Part shown: piece after piece, positions 45,267-53,200 of the stretch
Layout: every line of letters begins with the position of its first letter
How positions within the stretch are numbered: the stretch's first letter is position 1
NCBI GenBank assembly: GCA_963850525.1
Contig: CAWKLQ010000001.1
Location: forward strand, 186,001-250,000
Reading direction: 5' to 3'
Source of the DNA: JAEMQF01 sp963850525
Lineage (GTDB): Bacteria > Pseudomonadota > Gammaproteobacteria > Burkholderiales > Burkholderiaceae_C
Length of the DNA stretch: 64,000 nucleotides
Notes under the pieces: model-generated
Database searches by the model: none
What the model was told of the DNA's origin: nothing
Seen by the model: the letters and a program-made list of their open reading frames with translations, nothing else
Position numbers and translations under genes: made by a program

Positions 45267-46277
45267 TCACGCCGCGCGCTCGAGCACGTGAACCGCAAAG
45301 CGTGCGTTCGCGTCGGTCCAGTACTGGCGGTGCGCCCACAACGCGTCGCGCGCGACGGCATGGAATTTGTAGTAACCGTACTTGTAGTCGCTGGCAGTCT
45401 GCAAGGCTTCGTCGCGCGCGAAGCGAAACGTCTGCCCGAGCACCTGCACGTCCTGCTCGATGCGGCTCACGAGTTGCATCTCCATGCATTGGCTGCGCGC
45501 ATTGAACTGCACGCGGTGCTCGAACTGCGCCACGTCGAACGAGCCGCCCAGCTCGCGGTTGATGCGAACCAGCAGGTTCTTGTTGAACGCCGACGCTGCG
45601 CCTTCGCCGTCGTCGTAGGCGGGCATCAGCAGCGCCGGGTCGTGCGTCGCGTCGGCACCGATCACGAGCAGCGCGTTGCGCCCGACGCAACGCCCGATGC
45701 GCTTCAGCAGCTCCACCGCAGCGTGCGGCGTGAAGTCGCCGATCGCCGAACCCGGCAGGTAGACGATGTGCCGGCTCTGCGGCGCAAAGTTGGCGCACGA
45801 CGGCAGCGAAGTGAGGCGCGCGAAGTCGGCGATCACGGGCGCGATCGTCATCGGCGCGAATCGACTCTTCAGCGCCTGCAACCGGTTCGGGTCGAAGCGC
45901 GCCGCGGTATTGATCGGCACGTACGCCGCCGGGCGGTCCAGCGCGGCAAGCAGGATTTGCGTATTGCAGCTGGGGCGGCCGCCGAGTTCGATGAGCGTCG
46001 CGTGCGGCCCCGCGGCCGCGGCAATCTGCGCCGCGCTGCGCTCGAGGATCCAGGTTTCGGTGCGCAGGGTGTAGTAACTCTCGAGCTGCGTCACGCGGTC
46101 AAAGAGTCGCGCGCCGCGCGTGTCGTGGAGCCAGCGGCAGGGAATCGCCTTGCGCGGTTTGCCCAGGCCTTCGAGAACATCTTCGGCAAACTCCGACGTT
46201 TCGGCGCATCCTTCGCCCTCGAGCAGCGCGTCGTTCGCGAGGAAGGTGTCGAAGGGGTTTTCGCAGGTCGCGCTCAT
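45267..46277 (-). CDS. EgtD-like SAM-dependent methyltransferase with altered active site
   Basis: The 336-residue protein is homologous to L-histidine N-alpha-trimethyltransferase EgtD: HDTRGARLFDRVTQLESYYTLRTETWIL (residues 51-78), VYLPGSAIGDFTP and a WTDANARFAVHVLERA end. But the expected SAM loop ELGSGSSxKT reads ELGGRPSCNT (97-106), the histidine-binding Asn of IGN is Asp181, and the TENSYKY-type motif whose Glu and Ser bind the substrate is TASDYKY (294-300). Histidine methylation is therefore doubtful; another amine substrate, or a non-enzymatic role, is possible. Its ATG overlaps the egtB-like stop by four bases. Annotation pipelines will probably call it egtD. Confidence 0.8.
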   Translation of the reverse strand: MSATCENPFDTFLANDALLEGEGCAETSEFAEDVLEGLGKPRKAIPCRWLHDTRGARLFDRVTQLESYYTLRTETWILERSAAQIAAAAGPHATLIELGGRPSCNTQILLAALDRPAAYVPINTAARFDPNRLQALKSRFAPMTIAPVIADFARLTSLPSCANFAPQSRHIVYLPGSAIGDFTPHAAVELLKRIGRCVGRNALLVIGADATHDPALLMPAYDDGEGAASAFNKNLLVRINRELGGSFDVAQFEHRVQFNARSQCMEMQLVSRIEQDVQVLGQTFRFARDEALQTASDYKYGYYKFHAVARDALWAHRQYWTDANARFAVHVLERAA

Positions 46278-47485
46278 GACCGGTCTTCCGCCAGGCGCAA
46301 GCCGCTGAAGTGGCGGCGTTGTTGCGGCGCCAATGCGCGGCGCGTGCTCGCGCGCACCGCGCCGAAAGGCGTGGCGCACGAGCCGCCGCGCTGCACGAGG
46401 CTCTCTTGCGTGTCGACCGGCTTGCGGGTCGGCGTGGCACCCGCGCCTTGCGGGTAGGGTGCAGATTCGCTCGACGTCCACTCCCACACGTCGCCGTACA
46501 ACTGGCGCAGCGGCGCTTGCGCGTCGGCGTGCGCAGTCATCGGCCGCAGCGCAGCGGAACTTGCAAAGTTGCCTGCCACAGGCTGGGCGCTCGACGCGAC
46601 TTCCCACTGCGCTTCGCTGGGCAGGCGCTTGTGCGCCCAGCCTGCATACGCCTGCGCCTCGTAGGCGCTGATGTGGCACACCGGGGCTTCCATGTCCAGC
46701 GGCAGTTCGCCGGCGAGCGTGATTTGCGTCGGCCGTTCCAGGCCACCGCGCCAGTAGAGTGGTGCCTGCCAGCGGTTCGCATGGGCGTGCTGCCAACCCT
46801 GGGGCGACCAGAGCTTGCGCCGCGCGTAGCCGCCGTCGTCGATGAATTCGCACCAGTCGCGGTTGCTGACGGGCCGCGTGGCCAGGGCGAACGCGGGCAG
46901 GTGGAGTTCGTGGCGCGGCTGCTCGTCCTCGGGCGCGAACCATTCGTCGTCGCTGCCGATCGCGACTCGCCCTGCGGCGTAGCCGGCCCACGCGGGGCCG
47001 GGCGGGCGCGCCAGACGCACCGCGGCGCGCGGCGCGCGCCGGCACAAGGGGTGCACGGGGTGCGCCGGGTTGCGCGCGAACACGCCGAGCAGTTCGACGA
47101 GCAGCAGCTCCTGCTGTTCTTGCTCGTGGCGCAACGCGTGGTGCAACGCGACTTCGGCCAACAAGCTGAGGGGCTCGCCGAGCCAGGCCTCGACTTGTGC
47201 GTCGACGCTGCGCCGGTGCTTCAGCAACTCGGCGAGGGATGCAGCGGCAGGCGCGAACGACATCGCCTCGGGGGGGCGGTGCAACCGCGCAAAGCGCGCG
47301 AGCACGTGCAGTTCGAAGTAGCGCGACGTCAGCGCCAGGCGCACCCCCGGTTGAAATTGCGCGGCTGCGCCCGCTGCGAGGTCGGCGTCGTTCAGACCTT
47401 CGAGCAGGCGCAGCGTATCGCGCCGGCACGCCCTGAATTCTTCGCGCAGTGCGTGGGCAAATCCGATGTCGACGATGGCATTCAT
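46274..47485 (-). CDS. EgtB-like DinB/FGE-sulfatase protein lacking most iron ligands
   Basis: EgtB normally joins trimethylhistidine and a thiol with O2 at a three-histidine iron site. This 403-residue protein has both domains: DinB-like helices (1-150) and the formylglycine-generating-enzyme-like domain (CEFIDDGGYARRKLWSPQGW, HISAYEAQAYAGWAHKRLPSEAQWE, YGDVWEWTSS, RGGSCATPFGAVRAS). However, the WHLxH segment that gives the first iron ligand reads RLALTS (49-54), and HEQQHQE reads HEQEQQE (120-126), so only one of three ligands, His120, remains. Sulfoxide synthase activity is not expected. Overlaps its neighbours by four bases on both sides. Confidence 0.82.
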   Translation of the reverse strand: MNAIVDIGFAHALREEFRACRRDTLRLLEGLNDADLAAGAAAQFQPGVRLALTSRYFELHVLARFARLHRPPEAMSFAPAAASLAELLKHRRSVDAQVEAWLGEPLSLLAEVALHHALRHEQEQQELLLVELLGVFARNPAHPVHPLCRRAPRAAVRLARPPGPAWAGYAAGRVAIGSDDEWFAPEDEQPRHELHLPAFALATRPVSNRDWCEFIDDGGYARRKLWSPQGWQHAHANRWQAPLYWRGGLERPTQITLAGELPLDMEAPVCHISAYEAQAYAGWAHKRLPSEAQWEVASSAQPVAGNFASSAALRPMTAHADAQAPLRQLYGDVWEWTSSESAPYPQGAGATPTRKPVDTQESLVQRGGSCATPFGAVRASTRRALAPQQRRHFSGLRLAEDRS

Positions 47486-48876
47486 GGTGTTTCTCCAATC
47501 GCTTCGAGTTTGGACAGCAGCGTCGGGATCAGCTCGCCGACGGTGGGATGCAGGTAGACGGTGCGCTGCAGTTGCTTGTACGACGTGCCGGCGGCCATCG
47601 CGGTGACGAACATGTGAATCACTTCGTCGGCCTCGATGCCGAACAGCGCGGCGCCGAGGATTTGCTCGTTGTCTGCGTCGACGAGCACTTTCATGAATCC
47701 TGTCGTTTCGCCGCGCTCGCGCGCCCGGCCCACACGCGCCATCGGCAGCGTTGCACGCAGCACCGGCCGGCCGCTCGCGCGTGCCTGCACTTCGTTCATT
47801 CCGACGCGCGCCAGCGGCGGGTCGGTGAACAGCGCGTAGGTGGGAAAACGCTCGCTGACGCGGCGCTTCGCAGCGTCGAGCAGGTTAGCTGCGACGATTT
47901 CGAAGTCGTTGTACGCGGTGTGCGTGAACGCGCCGCGGCCGTTCGCTTCGCCCAGCGCCCAGACGCCGGGGACATTCGTATTCAGCCCGTCGTCGACCTG
48001 GATGAAGCCGCGTGCATTGGTTTCGATTCCGGCATGCGCCAGTCCCAGATCGTCGGTGTTCGGACGCCTGCCGATGGCGGCGAGCACGTGGCTCGCCTGC
48101 ACGCCCTGGCGCGCGTGCGAGCAGTCGAAGCTGACACGCAGCGGCGCGCCGGATTCGCGCGCGGCGACGCGAGCGTCGCGCACCGACAGATGAAACTGGA
48201 TGCCTTCGGCCTCGAGCGTCGTCTGGACCTCGCGCGAGACGTCGGGGTCCTCCTGCGCAATCAAGCGGTCCGCGGCCTCGAGCACCGTGACCTGCGCGCC
48301 AAAGCGGCGGTAGGTCTGCGCGAACTCCAGGCCGATGTAGCTGCCGCCGATGACGAGCAAGTGCTCGGGCAGCACGTCCAGTTGCATGATCGTCGTGTTC
48401 GTCAACACGTCGGCGCTGACGAGTCCCGGCCAGTCGGGCAGCACCGCACGCCCGCCGACGTTGATGAAAATCTTCGGCGCTTCCAGCACCTCGCCCGCCA
48501 CTTCGACGGCGTGCGGCGCGACAAAGCGCGCGTGGCCCCACACGAGGCTCAGGTTCGGCGTGCCTTGCAGCCACTGCGTCAGGTTGCGAATCGACTGATT
48601 GACGACCCGGTCTTTGCGTTCTTTCACCGCCCGCATGTCGACGCTGACCTCTCCCGACACACGCACCCCGTAACTCGCCGCCTGGCGCGCCACAAACGCA
48701 GCGCGGGCGCTGGCGATCAGCGTCTTGGTCGGAATGCAGCCGTCGTTGACGCAGGTTCCGCCCAGGTGTTCACGCTCGATCAGCGCCGTCGACATCCCGG
48801 CAGCGGCCAGGCGCACCGCCAGCGAAGGCCCGGCCTGGCCGGCGCCGATGACGATGGCATCAACAGACTTCGACAT
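47482..48876 (-). CDS. Pyridine nucleotide-disulfide oxidoreductase, mercuric-reductase-like
   Basis: The 464-residue flavoprotein has the glutathione reductase fold: FAD motif AIVIGAGQAGPSLAVRLA, redox-active pair Cys42/Cys47 in CVNDGCIPTK, NAD(P)H motif LLVIGGSYIGLEFAQTY, VWALGEANGRGAFTHTAYNDF and a dimer domain ending YLHPTVGELIPTLL with the active-site His. The C-terminal vicinal cysteines of true MerA are absent, so it reduces some other disulfide, thiol or small oxidant. It is the first gene of an operon with the EgtB-like and EgtD-like genes, joined by ATGA overlaps. CAGGAG precedes the start. Confidence 0.9.
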   Translation of the reverse strand: MSKSVDAIVIGAGQAGPSLAVRLAAAGMSTALIEREHLGGTCVNDGCIPTKTLIASARAAFVARQAASYGVRVSGEVSVDMRAVKERKDRVVNQSIRNLTQWLQGTPNLSLVWGHARFVAPHAVEVAGEVLEAPKIFINVGGRAVLPDWPGLVSADVLTNTTIMQLDVLPEHLLVIGGSYIGLEFAQTYRRFGAQVTVLEAADRLIAQEDPDVSREVQTTLEAEGIQFHLSVRDARVAARESGAPLRVSFDCSHARQGVQASHVLAAIGRRPNTDDLGLAHAGIETNARGFIQVDDGLNTNVPGVWALGEANGRGAFTHTAYNDFEIVAANLLDAAKRRVSERFPTYALFTDPPLARVGMNEVQARASGRPVLRATLPMARVGRARERGETTGFMKVLVDADNEQILGAALFGIEADEVIHMFVTAMAAGTSYKQLQRTVYLHPTVGELIPTLLSKLEAIGETP

Positions 48877-48913
48877 GCGGATCTCCTGGGTGGCTGGGCT
48901 GCGCTCGCTGGAT

Positions 48914-48983
48914 CGTCATCCCGGCGCAAGCCGGGATCCACCGGCGGACCGGCGAGTGGGTCCCGGCTTGCGCCGGGACGACG
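48914..48983. repeat. Paired REP-like element, family A, copy 4
   Basis: CGTCATCCCGGCGCAAGCCG... at 48914-48940 and a mirrored unit ending TTGCGCCGGGACGACG at 48983 are separated by 16 bases. The pair lies in the upstream region of the flavoprotein-EgtB-EgtD-like operon, close to its presumed promoter. Confidence 0.8.
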
Positions 48984-49013
48984 ACATCCGAGGGAGCGGT
49001 GCGAAGAGACGGT

Positions 49014-49496
49014 TTACTGCGGCCGAATCGTCGACGTGATCGACTGCACGACGCTCGAAGCCATCGCGAACTGCGGCTCGCGGTCGGCAATCCCGTGGCG
49101 CTTGGCAATCCATGCGAAGTCGGTGTAGGCCGCCCACACCGCGCCGCTGTCGTCCTGCAACACGAGCACGCGCACCGGCCAGTCCAGGCCCGAGAACGGG
49201 TTCGACGTCAGGAACTGCGCGCCGAGCGGCGGATTGCCGAAGGTCAGCAGCGTCGACGGGTTCAGCTTGATTCCGGCACCGGCAGCGAGTTGCGCCTGGT
49301 CCACCGCCGAGAAGAACATGATGCCTTTGTCGGCGATGTCCTTGCGGATGCGTGCGATGGTTTCGTCAATCGAGTACGCGCTGCGAACTTTGACGAGGCC
49401 GCTTTGCGGATCCGTGGCGCTCTGCGCGAACGCGCCGCTAAACAGGCCTGCGGACAACGCGAGCACGGCGCTGAATTTGGCGAAGAGTTTGAACAT
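49014..49496 (-). CDS. Exported DUF302 domain protein
   Basis: The 160-residue protein has a signal peptide (LFAKFSAVLALSAGLFSGAFAQ) and one DUF302 domain: YSIDETIARIRKDIADKGIMFFSAVDQAQLAAGAG, the region where NPSTLLTFGNPPLGAQFL follows, and WPVRVLVLQDDSGAVWAAYTDFAWIAKRHGI. Function is unknown; many DUF302 proteins are periplasmic and linked to redox or metal stress. ATG 49496 gives a proper signal peptide; ATG 49508 adds four residues. Read alone, 80 bases after the cupin gene. Confidence 0.85.
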   Translation of the reverse strand: MFKLFAKFSAVLALSAGLFSGAFAQSATDPQSGLVKVRSAYSIDETIARIRKDIADKGIMFFSAVDQAQLAAGAGIKLNPSTLLTFGNPPLGAQFLTSNPFSGLDWPVRVLVLQDDSGAVWAAYTDFAWIAKRHGIADREPQFAMASSVVQSITSTIRPQ

Positions 49497-49578
49497 GGGA
49501 GGCTCCAAAGGTTGTGATTGACTGGCCGTGGGCCGGGCGCGCGCAGGCCGAGCCCGCGCGGCGCCGGAAGCGGCGTCG

Positions 49579-50088
49579 TCACATCATGTGTTCATCCATC
49601 TTGGCGGCGCCTGGGAACAGGTCCACCGAGATCAGCGTCGCCGGCTTCGTGCCGGTGTTCTTCCACCAGTGCGACGTGCCGTTCTTTTCCTGAGCGACGT
49701 CGCCGGCCTTGTGCACGATGGGCTGCGCGCAGCTGCTCGCGTATTCGGTGACTTCGCCGGAGACGATGTAAATCATCGCCGGGCGCTCGTTGTGGCTATG
49801 CCACGGCACGATGCCGCCGGGCTGCATCTCCAACTGGCGCAGCCGGAACTGGCGGCCTTGCAGCGCCAGCGGTTCTTTGGACAGGTCGGTGCTGGCGCGC
49901 ACCATGTCGGTCACGTCTTTGGGCATGGTCGGCCCGGGCTTTTGGCCTTGGCCGTCGGCGACGCGTTTGTCCGCCGGGCACTCGCCGGCGAAGGCAATGT
50001 CGGCGGCCAAGGCGAGTGCGCCGACGAGGGCCACGCTGACGGCCAGGCGCGTCCAGATCGGCGGGGTGTACAGGTTGATGACGTTCAT
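49579..50088 (-). CDS. Exported cupin-domain protein
   Basis: The 169-residue protein has an N-terminal hydrophobic segment (RLAVSVALVGALALAADIAFAGE) that fits a signal peptide or anchor and a single cupin barrel: LRQLEMQPGGIVPWHSHNERPAMIYIVSGEVTEYA (metal ligands H-S-H and the following Glu) and AGDVAQEKNGTSHWWKNTGTKPATLISVDLFP (third His in the SHWW motif). It may bind a metal in the periplasm; no reaction can be assigned. Probably co-transcribed with the DUF302 gene. Confidence 0.83.
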   Translation of the reverse strand: MNVINLYTPPIWTRLAVSVALVGALALAADIAFAGECPADKRVADGQGQKPGPTMPKDVTDMVRASTDLSKEPLALQGRQFRLRQLEMQPGGIVPWHSHNERPAMIYIVSGEVTEYASSCAQPIVHKAGDVAQEKNGTSHWWKNTGTKPATLISVDLFPGAAKMDEHMM

Positions 50089-50248
50089 GATCGGGTTCTC
50101 CGGTGAAGTTGATGTGCGGGCGGCTGGTGCAGGGTGCGCCAACGCTGCGCCGGAATGAACTATCCAGGGCGGCTCTCACGCCAGCGTCAAACAAAGATCA
50201 CGTGTTTGTCACATTGCGTTTTGGGCGCAAGTCGATCCAGAATTGGCG

Positions 50249-53200
50249 ATGGACTCCGAGTACGAGTGGCTGGCGAGCCTGGGCGGCGACGAGACTTTCG
50301 AGCTGCGGCGCGCGCGAACGCGGCGCACCGGCTCTGCGGTGCTCGTCAAGACTGCGCGCGCTGGCGCGGCGCGCAACGCCGACGCGCTCGCGTTGCAGCG
50401 CGAATGTGCGCTGGCCTCGCAGCTGTCCAGCGCCGCGACGTTGCTGCCGCGAATCACGTCGCAGCCGGGCGGCGTTGCGCTCGTGATGGAGGACCCCGGA
50501 GGCGCCGGGCTGGCGGACCTGTTGTCGGTGCAAGGCCGCCTGGCGCTTGCGCCGGCGCTCGACGTGGCGATCCAACTGACGACGCTGCTGGCCGAGCTGC
50601 ACGCACGCGGCGTCTTGCACAACCGCATCCGGCCAGACGCCGCGCTGTGCGACACGAAGCGCGGCCTGGCCTGGTGGGTCGACGTGGGTGACGCCGTCAC
50701 GCTGGAGGTCGCCGCGCAGCGCAAGTCGCAGCCGCACGTGGAGTTGAGCCTGCGTCACCTGGTGTACGCGTCTCCCGAGTGCACCGGCCGCATCGACGCG
50801 TGCGCCGACGCGCGCAGCGATCTGTACGTGTTTGGCGTGCTGGTCTACGAGATGCTCACCGGGGCGCCGCCGTTTCGCAGCGACGACGCGCTCGCGCTGA
50901 TTCACATGCAGATTGCCGGCACGGCAGCGCCGCCGGCGCGGCGCTGCGCCGACGTTCCCGAAGTGATGTCGATGCTGGTGATGAAGCTGCTCGCCAAGGC
51001 GCCGGAGGAACGCTACCAAAGCGCCGACGGGCTGCTGCACGACTTGCAGCGTTGCTCGCGCAGCCTTGCGGCGCACGGGCACATCGAAGCGTTCGAGCTC
51101 GGCCGGCGCGACGTGCCGCGCCAACTGATCGTCGGCGCGCGCCTGGTTGGGCGCGAGGCCGAGTTGCAGCGTCTGCTCGGCGCGTTCGAGGCGGCGTGCG
51201 GCGCGCCCCGCGCAGGCCCGGGCGAGTTGGTGCTCGTCGAGGGCATTGCCGGCGTCGGCAAGACCGCGTTGATCGAGCAACTCTACAAACCCATCGCGCG
51301 GCGCCGCGGGCGTTTCATATCAGGCAAGTTCGACCAGGTCGCGCGCGGCGTTCCCTTCGGCGCCCTGATCCAGGCGTTCTCGGGGTGGGTGCATCAGGCC
51401 TTGAGCGAGAACGAAATCGAGCTGGCGAAGTGGCGCGCGCGCCTCGTGCAGGCTCTTGGCGGCAACGCCGGCGTTCTGACCGAAGTGATTCCCGAACTCG
51501 AGCTGATTCTGGGTCCGCAGAGCGCGCCCACACCGCTCACCGGGACCGAGGCGCTGAACCGCTTCCAACGTGTCATGCAGGCGTTTGTTGCGGCGCTGGC
51601 CACGCCCGAGCAGCCGCTCGTGCTGTTCCTGGACGATTTGCAATGGGCCGATCCCGCAACGCTGGGTCTGCTCGAGCCGCTGCTGGCAGGCAACGGCATC
51701 GAGGGCTTGATGCTGCTCGGCGCGTGTCGCGACGCCGACCCCGCTGCCGCGCCGCTGCTCGCGCAGACGCTCGAGGCACTTCGCGCTTCCGGGGCGAGCG
51801 TGCGGCGCATCGCGCTGCAGCCGCTGCGCCCGGATGAGTTCGCGCAACTGATCGCCGAATCCTTGCGCAGCGACCTGGCGCACGCCCAGCCGCTCGCTGC
51901 GCTGCTGTTCGCCAAGACCGCAGGCAACCCGTTTTTTGCGATCCAGTTCCTCGAGTCGCTCGATCGCGCCGGGCAATTCAGTTTCGACGCCGAGCGCGGC
52001 CACTGGGCGTACCGCATGGCCGCGATAGCCAGCGCTCCGCTGGCCGACAACGTGATCGACCTGATGACGCAGCGCATCATCCGTCTGCCCTCGCAGGCCC
52101 AATACGCGTTGACGATTGCCGCGTGCATCGGCAATCGTTTCGACCTGGGCACGCTCGCCGTGGCGAGCGAACAGTCGCTGCAGGTGACCGCGCGCGACAT
52201 CGAGCGCGCCGCCGCCGAAGGCCTGGTCGCGCGCGTCGTGCCTGCATTTGAGGCGCCCGACGAAGCGCCCGAGACGGCGCGCTTCGCATTCGTGCACGAC
52301 CGCGTTCAGCAGTCTGCGTATGCGCTGATTCCCGAACCGCGGCGCGCCTTCGTGCACCTCACCGTGGGCCGCCTGCTGCTCGCGCACACCACGGGGCCGC
52401 AGCGCGACGCCGAGCTGTTCGAGATCGCGCACCACCTCAATCTCGGGCGCGAATTGATCCAGGAGCGTGCCGAGCGCATCGAGGTCGCGGCATTGAACCT
52501 CGCCGCGGGCCAGCGCGCCAAGGCGGCGACTGCGCACGCCGGCGCGCTCGAGCTCTTTGAAGCCGGCGTCGCCCTGCTCGACGCCCAGGCTTGGACGCTG
52601 GACCCGGCGCTGAGCTTCGAACTGCACTTCGAAGCCGCACAAAGCCGTTACCTGTGCGGCGATTTCGACGCCGCCGAACAGCGCCTCGTCGAGTTGATCG
52701 CGCACGCCGGCAACCGCATCGAATCGGCGCGAATCGCGCGCCAGCGCAGTGTGCAGCTCGAGAACCTGGGCCAGTACGCGCAGGCGTTGGCAACGACGCG
52801 CGACGCCCTGGCGCTGTTCGGCGTGACGTTGCCCGACTCTCCGGCCGAGCAGGAGCGCGCGCTCGTGGCGGAAATCGAAACCCTCGACGATTTGCGCGGC
52901 GAACGGCCGATCGCCGCACTGGTCGACCTGCCGGTCATGGCCGACCCGGAGGTCCGCGTCGTCATGGACATGTTGATCGGCGCCTGGTCTTCGGCGTTCC
53001 TGATCGGCGCAGCGACCTTGGCGCGGCTTTTTTCGGCCACACTCGTGCGCCTGTCGCTGCAGCACGGCAACGTGGAAGAGTCGGCGTACGGCTACGTCAC
53101 GCACGCCATCACGGTGGGGCCGGTGCGCGGCGATTACGCGCAGGCGTACGAATTCGGCACGCTCGCGCTGGCGGTGAACGAGCGCTTTGCCGACAAGCGC

